Shown: one piece after another, positions 1 to 8,736 of the stretch
How positions within the stretch are numbered: position 1 is the stretch's first letter
How the letters are laid out: each line of letters starts with the position of its first letter
Source: CAZWDL01 sp964632995
Lineage (GTDB): Bacteria > Bacteroidota > Bacteroidia > Chitinophagales > Saprospiraceae
Reading direction: 5' to 3'
Length of the DNA stretch: 64,000 nucleotides
Assembly (NCBI GenBank): GCA_964632995.1
Contig: CAZWDL010000010.1
Coordinates: 26,553 to 90,552 of the forward strand
The notes under the pieces: generated by a model
What the model saw: the letters and a program-made list of their open reading frames with translations, nothing else
Databases searched by the model: none
What the model was told of the DNA's origin: nothing
Translations under genes and position numbers: made by a program

Positions 1-1072
1 TAAGCAGGTAGCGGCCGTACTGGAAAAGCAGGCGGGCCAGTCCGGGATCGGATGTACCTTTGGCTACCTGCGCCAGCCTTTCATCCGTAGGAATATCGTT
101 CCGGCTTGGATCGCCCAGTTGCAGCCGAACCCGGTGAAATAAGGCCTGGTGGTCAGCGATGTGGCGCTGCAGCAAGTGCTCATAACTTTTACCGCTCAGG
201 GCCAGCAAATTGCGGCGCGCCGCCGAGGGGTAATCGGTTTCGTAAAAGCTGGTTTGTGCGGCAACCAGCAAAGTCACCGCCCGGACTCCTGAGATACGCA
301 GGCTGTCGCCCTCCGCCTGCACCGTTCCGCCATCATTATGAACTTCGAGAATACCGTGAAAGCGAACACCGTCCTTCAGCGGACGGTCTTCCAGCCGGTC
401 TCGCGCGCCCGATTGGGTCACTGCTCCCTCCATAACCAACCGCCGATCCCCTTCCGGATGGACCTCAGCGGTAGGCCAGTCGCCGTCCATCGGGCGGGAG
501 AGACTGACCGAAAAGTCAAGGCCCTCCTCCCCTTCCGTTTCCAGGCGGACGACGAGCACATCGTCGGGATGAGAGGCAAATACCGTCTGCCGGACCCTTT
601 GTCCATCGACTTCGTAGCTCGTCGTGGCGACCGCCCGGTCCAGATCCAGTTCCCGCCGGTAGTCAGTAATATTTCGGCTTTCGCCAAAATTGATAAACAG
701 ATCGCCGAGCGTCTGGTGCGAACGCGTAACCGACTGGTGGGAAAAACGGGCCACGAGCAGGCTGTCGGCTTCCTGATGGCGACCCTCCACCAACAGCTGA
801 CGGATCTCCGCCAAATCTTCCGGCGTGCCCCGTACGTCACCCCAGGTGGGGCCGCCGGGCCAGAGGCTGTCTTCGTTGAGTTGTATGCGCTCGCGATCCG
901 TGCGGCCGAAGGCCATGGCGCCGAGGCGCCCGTTGCCCAGCGGCAGGGCCTCTTCCCAGACTTCGGCGGGTTGACGGTACCAAAGCTGCAGCGGGGCCGG
1001 TTCCTGAGCCAATGCAAATGAGCTGAATAATAAGGAAAACAGGATTAGCAGAATAGAGGATTTAAAAGTCAT
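1..1072 (-). CDS. GH95 family alpha-L-fucosidase, N-terminal part (cut by window start)
   Basis: This is the first 357 codons of a glycoside hydrolase family 95 protein, and the gene continues past base 1. The ATG at 1072-1070 begins a clear signal peptide of about 22 residues ending in FALAQ. The GH95 N-terminal beta-sandwich follows, with family-typical strings: LQLWYRQPAEVWEEALPLGN near residue 30, NGRLGAMAFG, and LNEDSLWPGGP. The last visible residues, FQYGRYLL, start the (alpha/alpha)6 catalytic barrel. GH95 enzymes hydrolyse terminal alpha-1,2-linked fucose (some act on galactose) with inversion. The signal peptide puts it outside the cytoplasm. The catalytic Glu/Asn/Asp residues lie beyond the window, so activity cannot be confirmed. 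It diverges from the CHAT-STAND gene across about 200 bp. Confidence 0.9.
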   Translation of the reverse strand, partial: MTFKSSILLILFSLLFSSFALAQEPAPLQLWYRQPAEVWEEALPLGNGRLGAMAFGRTDRERIQLNEDSLWPGGPTWGDVRGTPEDLAEIRQLLVEGRHQEADSLLVARFSHQSVTRSHQTLGDLFINFGESRNITDYRRELDLDRAVATTSYEVDGQRVRQTVFASHPDDVLVVRLETEGEEGLDFSVSLSRPMDGDWPTAEVHPEGDRRLVMEGAVTQSGARDRLEDRPLKDGVRFHGILEVHNDGGTVQAEGDSLRISGVRAVTLLVAAQTSFYETDYPSAARRNLLALSGKSYEHLLQRHIADHQALFHRVRLQLGDPSRNDIPTDERLAQVAKGTSDPGLARLLFQYGRYLL

Positions 1073-1168
1073 TGTAGTTCATTTTTCAAAGAGAAAGCAA
1101 TAGTGACCGCAATTTTCCCTGTACGGTGATAACGAGGTGACATCTGGCTTTTGAGGAAAGAAAAAGGC

Positions 1169-1195
1169 AGGTATCATCTCGAGAGACGATCACCT
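1169..1195. promoter_or_regulatory. imperfect palindrome in the divergent intergenic region (possible operator)
   Basis: AGGT and ACCT flank an imperfect palindrome centred on TCTCGAGA, between the diverging GH95 and CHAT-STAND genes. Of the inner 18 bases, 14 match their own reverse complement. A repressor or activator site is possible, but nothing identifies the regulator. Confidence 0.2.
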
Positions 1196-1271
1196 GGACA
1201 TAAAATTAAATCGATTATACTGTTTTTTGGCTGTTTTACTTATCTTTAAAAGAACCTTTCAAGACAATCAA

Positions 1272-3638
1272 ATGAAGACCCTCAAGCCCGTCATTTTTCT
1301 CACCTTTGCCAACGACAAGGTCGACGATGCGAAATACCTGCGCAATCTTCCGCTGGAACTGCACAGCATTCGCGAGGCCCTGAAACCGGCCGTCAGCACC
1401 GGTTTGTGTGAAGTCGTGGAACGCACCGCGGCGACGATCGGCGACATTTTCGACGTTTTTCAGGATCCCCGTTATCGCGACCGCATCGCTATCTTCCACT
1501 ACGGCGGCCACGCCGGCGGGAAGCAGCTGCTGCTCGAAACGCTGGAGGGCGGCTACGGCTTTTCCAACAGCGAAGGACTGGCGCCCTTCTTTGCCAGGCA
1601 GAAAGGACTGCAGCTGGTGTTCTTCAACGGCTGCGCTTCCGGCCCGCAGGCTCAGGAGATGATCGACGCCGGCATCCCCCTGGTAGTAGGCACGATTACC
1701 GAGATCAACGATGAGGTCGCCACCAATCTTTCTACCCGCTTTTACCATGGCCTGGCCGGGGGCGACACACTCGAACAAGCCTGGCTCAAGGCCACCGATG
1801 AGATAAAGACAAAACACGGTGGCATCAAAGGCGGTGCTTCCCGTGGTATACTGCGACGCGACGACGTACGGGAATTTCCCTGGAATCTTATGGTTCGCCC
1901 CGGCTCAGAAATCACTAAAAACTGGAACTTGCCCGCTGCCGCCGATGATCCCTTTTTCGGAATACCTAAACTTCCGGCCCGGAATCTGCCGGAGGAACCC
2001 TTTGTCTTTCTACAGCACTATACGCCCGATCACGCTGAACTATTTTTCGGCCGCGGCCGCGATACGCGCACCTTGTATAGCCGGATAAATGACGAACACA
2101 GCGCGCCGGTCATTCTGTTCTACGGGCAGTCGGGCGCCGGCAAGTCCTCCCTGCTCCATTCCGGGCTGTTGCCGCGCCTGGAAAACGAAGCCGATCCCGA
2201 ACATCAAACGGAGGTGCGTTACGCACGCCGCGATCCCGAAGCCGGCCTGCTGGCTACGCTCGACCAGGCCTTAGGGGATGGCCCTTTTCGCTCTGAGGGG
2301 GAAGAAAAATCCGGCGATGGACCTTCCGTTTCAGAACTAAGGGACAAAATTTCTTTATTGCAGCACTTGTCGGCCAATGCAGCGGAGCCCGCCGCCGCTC
2401 TGTTACAACAAACGATCGAGCACTATCAACGAGCATTGGAGGAAGCAGAAGCCGCCGTCCGCATCCCTTCCCGCCTCGAACGCTGGCAAAATCTGGAGAA
2501 AAAATCCGGGAAGCGACTGCTCCTCATCATCGACCAGGTGGAGGAAGTATTTACACGAGGTGGGGATCCCGAAGAATTGAGCAGTTTTTTAACAGCATTA
2601 AACGGCATTTTCCGGCAGGTAGATCACCGCCCCCAAGGGAAAATCATCCTGTCTTTCCGCAAGGAGTTCCATCCCGAGATCGACCAGTTGTGCAAGGAAA
2701 TCCAGTTGCCACGCGAAGGCATCTTCCTGCGCCATCTCGACCGGGACAACATCCGGGAGATTGTGATCGGGCTGCAAAGCAGCGAGCGTTTGCGCCGGAA
2801 ATACAAAGTCCGGATCGAGCCCGGCCTGGATGTGCTCATCGCCGACGACCTGCTGGAAGATAAGGAATCCTCGCTCGCTCCTACCCTCCAGATTCTGCTG
2901 ACTAAACTATGGAAACAGGCACAGACGCAGGAAGAAGAGGAGCGCATTTTCCGAAAGGAAGATTATCAATCCCTGAAAAAACAGGGATTGCTGCTCAAAG
3001 ACTTTTTCGAAGAGCAGATCGCCCAACTAAAAGAAGAACACGAGGAATGGGTATCCTCCGGACTGGCGCTGGACCTGTTGTTTCATCACGTCACCATTGC
3101 CGGCACATCCGGCGTACAGACGCTAGACCCTCTGCTGGAAAGATATAGCCACCGCGATGATCTGAAAGCTTTAATCCGTAAGCTTCAGGAACTTTACCTC
3201 CTGTCTGCTCCTAAAAAGAACGCAACTGCGCTGGCGCACGACACCCTGGCGCCGGTTATCAACCAGGCATTCAACAGATCCGCCTACCCCGGGCAGGTAG
3301 CAGCCCGCATTTTGTTAAACCGGAAAAGCAGCTTAAAAGACCCCTCCGTCACCCTGAATGAATACGACCTGCAACAAGTTTTACAAGGAAAAGACGGCAT
3401 GCGCTCCTGGACAGCTGACGAAATGGAGCTCGTCGAGCGGAGTCGCGCCAAAAGCCTGGTGGAACAGGCTATGAATCTCATCGAAAAGGATAATAATGCT
3501 GCGCTGCAACTGGCTCACCGAGCCTGGGAAATTCAATATACGCCTGAAACAGCAAGGGCGCTGGCGGCGGCATTTTACAAATGCTGGGATGAGGAAGGAA
3601 TGATTATAGAGCATCGTGATGAAGAAGCAACCAGGTAA
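1272..3638 (+). CDS. CHAT protease - STAND (nSTAND1-type) NTPase
   Basis: The 788-residue protein starts at the ATG at 1272; an in-frame TTG upstream only adds 15 non-homologous residues. Residues 1-210 form a CHAT (caspase-like) protease domain with the catalytic dyad in HYGGH (His80) and FFNGC (Cys121), followed by the typical IPLVVGT strand. Residues 250-650 form a STAND P-loop NTPase with an FFGRGRDT entry motif (259-266), Walker A GQSGAGKSS (285-293) and Walker B LLLIIDQVEEVF (416-427), then a winged-helix-like region. The C-terminus (about 690-780) is helical, of the kind that normally joins this NTPase to a WD40 sensor. In known relatives, ligand sensing by the repeats drives NTPase oligomerisation and releases the protease; this function is inferred. 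The WD40 part is the next gene, 36 bp downstream and in the same frame. Confidence 0.88.
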   Translation: MKTLKPVIFLTFANDKVDDAKYLRNLPLELHSIREALKPAVSTGLCEVVERTAATIGDIFDVFQDPRYRDRIAIFHYGGHAGGKQLLLETLEGGYGFSNSEGLAPFFARQKGLQLVFFNGCASGPQAQEMIDAGIPLVVGTITEINDEVATNLSTRFYHGLAGGDTLEQAWLKATDEIKTKHGGIKGGASRGILRRDDVREFPWNLMVRPGSEITKNWNLPAAADDPFFGIPKLPARNLPEEPFVFLQHYTPDHAELFFGRGRDTRTLYSRINDEHSAPVILFYGQSGAGKSSLLHSGLLPRLENEADPEHQTEVRYARRDPEAGLLATLDQALGDGPFRSEGEEKSGDGPSVSELRDKISLLQHLSANAAEPAAALLQQTIEHYQRALEEAEAAVRIPSRLERWQNLEKKSGKRLLLIIDQVEEVFTRGGDPEELSSFLTALNGIFRQVDHRPQGKIILSFRKEFHPEIDQLCKEIQLPREGIFLRHLDRDNIREIVIGLQSSERLRRKYKVRIEPGLDVLIADDLLEDKESSLAPTLQILLTKLWKQAQTQEEEERIFRKEDYQSLKKQGLLLKDFFEEQIAQLKEEHEEWVSSGLALDLLFHHVTIAGTSGVQTLDPLLERYSHRDDLKALIRKLQELYLLSAPKKNATALAHDTLAPVINQAFNRSAYPGQVAARILLNRKSSLKDPSVTLNEYDLQQVLQGKDGMRSWTADEMELVERSRAKSLVEQAMNLIEKDNNAALQLAHRAWEIQYTPETARALAAAFYKCWDEEGMIIEHRDEEATR

Positions 3639-3674
3639 AACGCCTGATCATAGTTCATAAACCGACAAAGAAAA

Positions 3675-5195
3675 ATGGGAGTTAAACTCGAAGAACTGAA
3701 AGAAGAGGATGTACCGAGATCTCCGGAGCAGATAATGTCCCCCGATCAGCAGTTGATAGTGACTTTCACTGAATTTAGCGGCGGAAGTTTCGACACTACT
3801 GTCCGCGCTAAACTTCAAACGGCCGAAGACAAGCAGTTCATCGCCAGCCTCGGGAAAGCACAATACGCTGTATTTTCTCCTGATAGCCGCCTGTTGCTTA
3901 CCTTATCACCGGAGGGAAAGGCAACCTTATTCAATAGTGACGGAGAATTGCTAAGGCGTTTCAGGAGTCCTGAGAAAGTGATTCATGCTGAATTCGAAGA
4001 AGAGGAAGGGGTGATGCGTTTGAAATTTAATCGAACGATAAGCTGGGCTATCCGGAACTTCGGTATCAAGGAGTTTGCCGGCCACCAGGCTTCCGTACTG
4101 CGGGTAGCCTTCTCCGGCGGCAAGGAGGAACCGCTCCTCCTCACCTCTATTCAACGGGAGGTGGTCCGGCTATGGAAAGTGACGGGGCAACTCGTTGCTG
4201 AAGTGGCTCATCCGTATGCCAGTAAGCAGTTGAATACCACTTTCGCCCGTTTTTCGCCCGACGGCCAGTACTTCGCTACCTGGTCGGATTTCACGGCCGA
4301 GGATGGATACCCAAAACTTACCCGCCGGGTAAAAGAAGCGTCCGTCCGGCTGTGGGACCGGCAGGGAAAAATGCTTAAAGAACTTGAATTCTCCAGTGCC
4401 ATTCTGGAGGTTATCATTTCGCCGGATAGCCGGCACCTGCTGATATTTCCTACAGACACTGCTCCTGTCTTACTGAGCCGGGATGGCGAACAGCGACACG
4501 AATATGCTTCCGGAAGGTATTATTACAGCGCCGCTTTTGTGCCAGGCCGGCCTCAATTTCTGACGATCGACGAGGTTAAGGCAAGAAGCGATAAAGCTTA
4601 CAGGGGCGAATTATGGGATTTCGAGGGTAATCTGGTCAAAACATTTCAGGCGCCGGAAGCCGGTAAAGGGAGCATGGACCGGGCATTTGTCACCAATCCG
4701 GTATTCTCCCCGGATGGGATATACTTTTTATCCTACGACCTGGTGACTCCAAACGCCTCAACCGCCTACCTCTGGCATTTTGAGGAAGGAAAAGTAAAAC
4801 ATAGTTTTGACCATCAATCAAGAATTTTTTCTGTCGTTTTCTCCCCCGGCGAACGACAACACATATTAACTGCCTCCAGAGACGGCACCGCTAAACTATG
4901 GAACCTTGAAGGAAACCGTTTACAAACCCTCGACCATGAGGGCCCTGTATACAGCGCCCGCTTCTCCCCCGACGGCCGGCTCATTGTCACCGCTTCCGCC
5001 GACGGCACCGCCAGGTTATGGGACCTGGAAGGCAACCTGCTTGCGGACTTAAACAGACACGGCGGCGAAGTCTATTCCGCCGTTTTCTCCCCCGACGGCC
5101 GGTACATCTGCACCGGCTGCGAGGACGGCAGCGCCCGACTGTGGCCCACGCCGTTCGCGATTAAGGATTGGATGGACGGGAAAGATGCGTTGTAA
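3675..5195 (+). CDS. WD40-repeat protein, likely sensor partner of the upstream CHAT-STAND protein
   Basis: The 506-residue protein is made almost wholly of WD40 blades. The last three are the clearest, each with a VFSPD- or ARFSPD-like strand and a DGTAKLW, DGTARLW or DGSARLW ending (about residues 375-490). Earlier blades are degenerate (FSPDSRLLLTLS near 76; FSPDGQYFATWS near 190). There is no signal peptide, so it is cytoplasmic. It follows the CHAT-STAND gene in the same reading frame, but the 36-bp gap holds the first stop plus an in-frame TGA and TAG. Related Bacteroidota and cyanobacterial proteins commonly carry CHAT/STAND and WD40 in one chain, so this is either a two-subunit version or a broken gene whose second half restarts at an ATG. 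The repeats remain fully open, which favours a functional second subunit. Confidence 0.8.
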   Translation: MGVKLEELKEEDVPRSPEQIMSPDQQLIVTFTEFSGGSFDTTVRAKLQTAEDKQFIASLGKAQYAVFSPDSRLLLTLSPEGKATLFNSDGELLRRFRSPEKVIHAEFEEEEGVMRLKFNRTISWAIRNFGIKEFAGHQASVLRVAFSGGKEEPLLLTSIQREVVRLWKVTGQLVAEVAHPYASKQLNTTFARFSPDGQYFATWSDFTAEDGYPKLTRRVKEASVRLWDRQGKMLKELEFSSAILEVIISPDSRHLLIFPTDTAPVLLSRDGEQRHEYASGRYYYSAAFVPGRPQFLTIDEVKARSDKAYRGELWDFEGNLVKTFQAPEAGKGSMDRAFVTNPVFSPDGIYFLSYDLVTPNASTAYLWHFEEGKVKHSFDHQSRIFSVVFSPGERQHILTASRDGTAKLWNLEGNRLQTLDHEGPVYSARFSPDGRLIVTASADGTARLWDLEGNLLADLNRHGGEVYSAVFSPDGRYICTGCEDGSARLWPTPFAIKDWMDGKDAL

Positions 5196-5204
5196 AGGGA
5201 CTTG

Positions 5205-5265
5205 GAGGAGAGGGGGAGATTGACAAATCCGGACTTTCCCCAAGTCTCCCCGTCTCCATGTCTCA
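5205..5265. terminator. inverted repeat between convergent genes (possible bidirectional terminator)
   Basis: The 71 bp between the convergent WD40 and permease genes holds purine-rich and pyrimidine-rich arms. GGGGAGA (5213-5219) pairs with TCTCCCC (5245-5251), and the arms resemble each other more widely (GACTTGGAGG versus the complement of the right arm). The right arm repeats GTCTC at 8-bp spacing. There is no clean U-run, so terminator function is uncertain. Confidence 0.3.
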
Positions 5266-5266
5266 A

Positions 5267-6538
5267 CTACCCAGCGCCTTTCGCCACAATCGAATCCTCC
5301 TCAATGATTCCCTCCTCCGGGGCTTCGCGGTCGACGCGATCGTAGAAAGTCAGGATGAAGAAGAGCATGACGAGTACGGCGAAGCCGGCAGGGATAAACC
5401 AGAAATCTTTCCATTGCTCCAGGGACAGGCTTTTGGCGCCGGCCAGAAAGGCATTGTATACGTTGCCGGCCACCTGGGCGCCGATCAGCATCCCTACACC
5501 GTAGGTCACCAGTACCAGGAAGCCCTGCGCCTGACCGCGAATGGCGGGCGTCGATTTTTTATCCACATAAATCTGACCGGTGACGAAGAAGAAATCGTAG
5601 CAGATACCGTGCAGCAGAATACCTCCAAGGATCATCCAGGTGACCGTTCCCGGAGCGCCGAGGGCAAAGAGGGCATAGCGCAGCCCCCAGGACAGCATGG
5701 CCACGGCGAGCATCCATTTTACACCCAGGCGCTTAAAGAAGAAAGGGATCAGCAGCATGAAAGCCACTTCCGACATCTGTCCGAGCGTTTGAGTGCCGGC
5801 AATATTTTGAAAACCTGTATCCTGCAGGAAAATCTGGGTGAAGTTGTAATAAGCAGCCAGCGGAATACAAATCAACAGCGAGCTTATAATGAAAACGTAG
5901 AAAGACCGGCTCCCCAGATGCTTCAGAGCATCTACTCCGGCGATGCTACTCAAAGAAACTTCTTCTCCCGCAGCCGGCGGTGGGGTATGAGGAAGGGTAA
6001 AGCTGTAAATCCCCAGTGCGAGGCTGGCGATGCCGGTAGTATAGAGCGGCGCCGCCGTCTGCTCGGGAATCCCTTCAATAAAGCCGCCTAAGAGATAACT
6101 GATAAAGAGACCTGCCACAATCCAGCCTATAGTGCCGAACACGCGGATCACCGGAAACTGCTTCTCCTGATCTTCGATATTGTGGAAAGCCAGCGAGTTG
6201 GACAGGCCGATCGTCGGCATGTAACAGAGGTTATAGGCTAAAAGCAATAAAATAAAGAGCGTCGGATTAGCCGATGTCTGCGGGACGATCAGCATAAAAA
6301 CACCACCCAATAGGTGCATCACCGCCAGTACTTTCTCCGTGGGAAAATAACGGTCGGCAATCAGTCCGAGAAAGAAGGGAGCAATGATAGCAGCCAGCGG
6401 GTTTACCGTAAAGGGCCAGTGCGTCAGATCCCCCATCCCCTGTTGGGTCATATACACGGCTACAGTCGTATACCAGGCTCCCCAGACAAAAAACTGAAGA
6501 AACATCATGACCGATAGCTGAGCTTGAATCTTATTCAT
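5267..6538 (-). CDS. MFS nucleoside:H+ symporter-type permease
   Basis: The 423-residue inner-membrane transporter has 12 predicted hydrophobic segments. The start is taken at the ATG at 6538, which gives MNKIQAQLSVMMFLQFFVWG; longer starts only add polar residues. The first helix with FFVWGAWY, the loop LGLIADRYFP after helix 2, and YMPTIGLSNSLAFHN around residue 120 match the nucleoside:H+ symporter branch of the MFS (NupG/XapB family, Nuc_H_symport). Bacteroidota have several of these and some may carry other small substrates, so nucleoside specificity is a family inference. It is monocistronic by spacing and faces the WD40 gene. Its upstream region is occupied by two palindromic elements. 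Confidence 0.82.
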   Translation of the reverse strand: MNKIQAQLSVMMFLQFFVWGAWYTTVAVYMTQQGMGDLTHWPFTVNPLAAIIAPFFLGLIADRYFPTEKVLAVMHLLGGVFMLIVPQTSANPTLFILLLLAYNLCYMPTIGLSNSLAFHNIEDQEKQFPVIRVFGTIGWIVAGLFISYLLGGFIEGIPEQTAAPLYTTGIASLALGIYSFTLPHTPPPAAGEEVSLSSIAGVDALKHLGSRSFYVFIISSLLICIPLAAYYNFTQIFLQDTGFQNIAGTQTLGQMSEVAFMLLIPFFFKRLGVKWMLAVAMLSWGLRYALFALGAPGTVTWMILGGILLHGICYDFFFVTGQIYVDKKSTPAIRGQAQGFLVLVTYGVGMLIGAQVAGNVYNAFLAGAKSLSLEQWKDFWFIPAGFAVLVMLFFILTFYDRVDREAPEEGIIEEDSIVAKGAG

Positions 6539-6641
6539 AACAGGTGGTTCGATTTTGTGATTTTTAGTACTGTTTTGCTGGCCACCGGAATAGAGCAATA
6601 TCGTTCTTCAAAGCTCAGAGTATAATGATTCCGGAGACTGC

Positions 6642-6812
6642 GCTTAGTACACTGTAAACTAAGTAGCGTCCAGTTTTGGCAGTGCCTTTTGGCGAAATGC
6701 TGCGTTGCTCGATCGATCAGGTAGCTACGGCTACCCTCACTCCTCGCGCCTTGCCTTTCACCAAAATGCCCATCCCAAAACACGAAAGAACTTAATTTAC
6801 AGTGTACTTAGC
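6642..6812. repeat. palindromic MITE-like element, about 171 bp
   Basis: The ends form terminal inverted repeats of about 23 bp. The left end, 6642-6664 (GCTTAGTACACTGTAAACTA then AGT), matches the complement of 6790-6812 with two or three mismatches. Inner arms also pair: CAGTTTTGGCAG at 6671 with complementary AAAA-rich sequence near 6762-6785. No protein is encoded. The right end overlaps the left end of the next element by about 5 bp. Confidence 0.6.
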
Positions 6813-7046
6813 GACGTGCCATCAATAACTGTCGGGTTTTCTAAGAGCGCTTTTTCCTTTATCCGGCGTTGAATCCCGCTTTTTGAATTAAAAAAGCGGG
6901 ACTCCCATAGCGCTTTTAAGGTCGGGAATGGGTGACGCTTCGGTCACCATCCTGACAGTCTTTGGCTCGTCAGTGACCGTCGCCTTGGCTAAAGAAAAAA
7001 TCATTTGCCTATTGAAACCCCACACTTATTAATCGCATATCGCTTA
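6808..7046. repeat. palindromic MITE-like element, about 239 bp, with a second copy at the window end
   Basis: The left end TTAGCGACGTGCCATCAATA (6808-6827, continuing to 6840) matches the complement of the right end (7014-7046) over about 33 bp. The outer 58 bp of the right end (6989-7046, minus strand) match 63943-64000 at 50 of 58 positions by eye. The interior has two strong hairpins: TCCCGCTTTTT/AAAAAGCGGGA (6874-6901) and GGTGAC/GTCACC (6931-6947). No coding sequence is evident. This is consistent with a non-autonomous mobile element or a structured RNA repeat. Confidence 0.65.
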
Positions 7047-7220
7047 ATTTAATCAAAATTCTGTGTTTGGAAAGTTTTTCCGGCGTATCCTCATTTCCAA
7101 AGAGGTATTTCCCAATACAAAACTTGATTCACCGGTAAGTATTCAGGCAGACGTTAAAAAGGCCAGATACACTTACACGAAGAAGGCCGGGCCCTTTGGA
7201 GCAGTCCGCGACAGGGAATA

Positions 7221-8435
7221 TCACCACACTTTCAAACAGACAGGAGTTGGAATGCGGAACTGACCATTGTAAGTCAGCGTACCCCGGTCAGCGTTGCGTT
7301 CAAAGATGGTGATATTATCCGTGTTTTGATTGGCCACGTAGAGAAAACCACCTTCCGGACTAACCAGAAAGTTACGGGGGAATTCGCCCCGGGTAGCTTC
7401 ATGACCGACCAGGGTCAGTTCTCCGTTCTCCTGATCGATGGCGTAGATGACGATACTGTCATGCCCCCGATTGGAACCGTAAAGGAAACGGCCGTCAGGG
7501 CTGATATGAATATCTGCACAATAATTTTCACTGCTCTCAAAGTTTTCCGGCAGGGTGCTTATGCTTTGAAACTCCTCGAGCATTCCAGTGGAAGGATCCC
7601 AGGAGTAGGCATTAACCGTAGCATCGAGTTCATTGATCAGATAAGCAAAGCGATTATTGGGGTGAAAGGTCATGTGCCGTGGACCGGCGCCCGGCTGTAC
7701 CTTTACACTGGGATACGTAGCGGATACCAGGCGGCCGTCTTCCAGGTCCATCCAGAATATATGAATGCGATCGGCGCCTTTGTCAGGTATATACACAAAG
7801 CGGTTATCCGGCGACAGGCAAACCATGTGGGGATGACTTGACTGCTGCTGAGGATGGGGGCCGCTTCCCTCGAGTTGCACCTCGAAAACAGAAGGGCGCA
7901 GCTTCCCGTCCTCCTGGATAGGCAACATAGCCACCACACCGCCTACATAATTGGCGACCAGCGCGTATTGCCCGGTCTGCTCTACCACGATATGACAGGG
8001 GGATTGCCCTTTAGTGGTGTGCCGGTTGAGTAAGATCGGCCGCGGCACATTGGGATCGATACGAAAAGCCGTGATCCATCCTTCCGGCGCCAGATCGGCG
8101 CCCACCTCATTCACGGCGTACAGGTATTTCCGGTTTGGCGAAATAGCGATAAAGGATGGATTGACCACGTCCTTGGTAACCCCTTGCTGCTGAAGCTGAC
8201 CGGTCGCCGGATCAAGCAGCATCTGATACACCCCCTCGGCTTTTCCTTTCACATGGGGCTCACTTTTGGTGTAGGTTCCTACAAACATAAGCAACTTAGA
8301 AGCTTCTCCTTCGGCCGTTTCTTCTCCAGTAGCCGCTTCGGTTTTGTCGGCGGAATCACTCCCGCAGGTATTCAATAAAAAAAGAGTGCATAGAATGAAA
8401 GAAAGAAATCGCACCGTAAGAAGCGTATTTTTCAT
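7221..8435 (-). CDS. lactonase family (6-phosphogluconolactonase-like) beta-propeller lipoprotein
   Basis: The 404-residue protein starts at the ATG at 8435, directly before a lipoprotein signal (LLNTC, Cys near residue 25). A linker rich in Glu/Ala is followed by a seven-bladed propeller of the Lactonase (PF10282) family: FVGTYT near residue 53, NPSFIAISPNRKYLYAVNE, GQSPCHIVVEQTGQYALVAN, SSHPHMVCLSPDNRFVYIPD, GAGPRHMTFHPNNRFAYLIN, and the usual close RNFLVSPEGGFLYVANQNTD followed by PTPVCLKVW. Cytoplasmic homologues hydrolyse 6-phosphogluconolactone. An exported lipoprotein cannot easily meet that substrate, so a lactone or glycan role in the envelope is possible. Family assignment is secure; the substrate is not. 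Confidence 0.88.
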   Translation of the reverse strand: MKNTLLTVRFLSFILCTLFLLNTCGSDSADKTEAATGEETAEGEASKLLMFVGTYTKSEPHVKGKAEGVYQMLLDPATGQLQQQGVTKDVVNPSFIAISPNRKYLYAVNEVGADLAPEGWITAFRIDPNVPRPILLNRHTTKGQSPCHIVVEQTGQYALVANYVGGVVAMLPIQEDGKLRPSVFEVQLEGSGPHPQQQSSHPHMVCLSPDNRFVYIPDKGADRIHIFWMDLEDGRLVSATYPSVKVQPGAGPRHMTFHPNNRFAYLINELDATVNAYSWDPSTGMLEEFQSISTLPENFESSENYCADIHISPDGRFLYGSNRGHDSIVIYAIDQENGELTLVGHEATRGEFPRNFLVSPEGGFLYVANQNTDNITIFERNADRGTLTYNGQFRIPTPVCLKVW

Positions 8436-8736
8436 GATGTTCAAATTTGCATGAAAAATAAGACGCCGGTTTCTAAATTCCAACTCGAGGTATTATTCAA
8501 GTAGGCAAGAAGATCACAATACAATTATTACAAGCTGGTAAACAGCTACTTAAACTATGCTGATTTTATTTTAATACAGTTCGACCAGCAGGATACATAC
8601 GGCAGCGCCACGATTATATTGATTCGATGGGAAGGCCGGAGACAGGAATTTCATGACAGCACTCTCCCTGAGAAGTTATTGATTATTTATGCTGACTCAC
8701 CGACCTGAATGGCTCATAAACAGGCTCCTTCAATTC
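8436..8736. other. intergenic stretch without recognised features
   Basis: This A/T-rich 301-bp spacer separates two minus-strand genes. I see no ORF with a plausible start, no strong hairpin and no full TAnnTTTG promoter pair. Confidence 0.5.

Noticed and set aside
5168..6091. 307-codon open frame antisense to the nucleoside permease
   Set aside because: It overlaps the permease's conserved helices and the WD40 3' end; no domain or export signal is seen.
7063..7263. 66-codon open frame near the 6808-7046 element
   Set aside because: It begins with TTG, has no recognisable motif and overlaps the lactonase 3' end.
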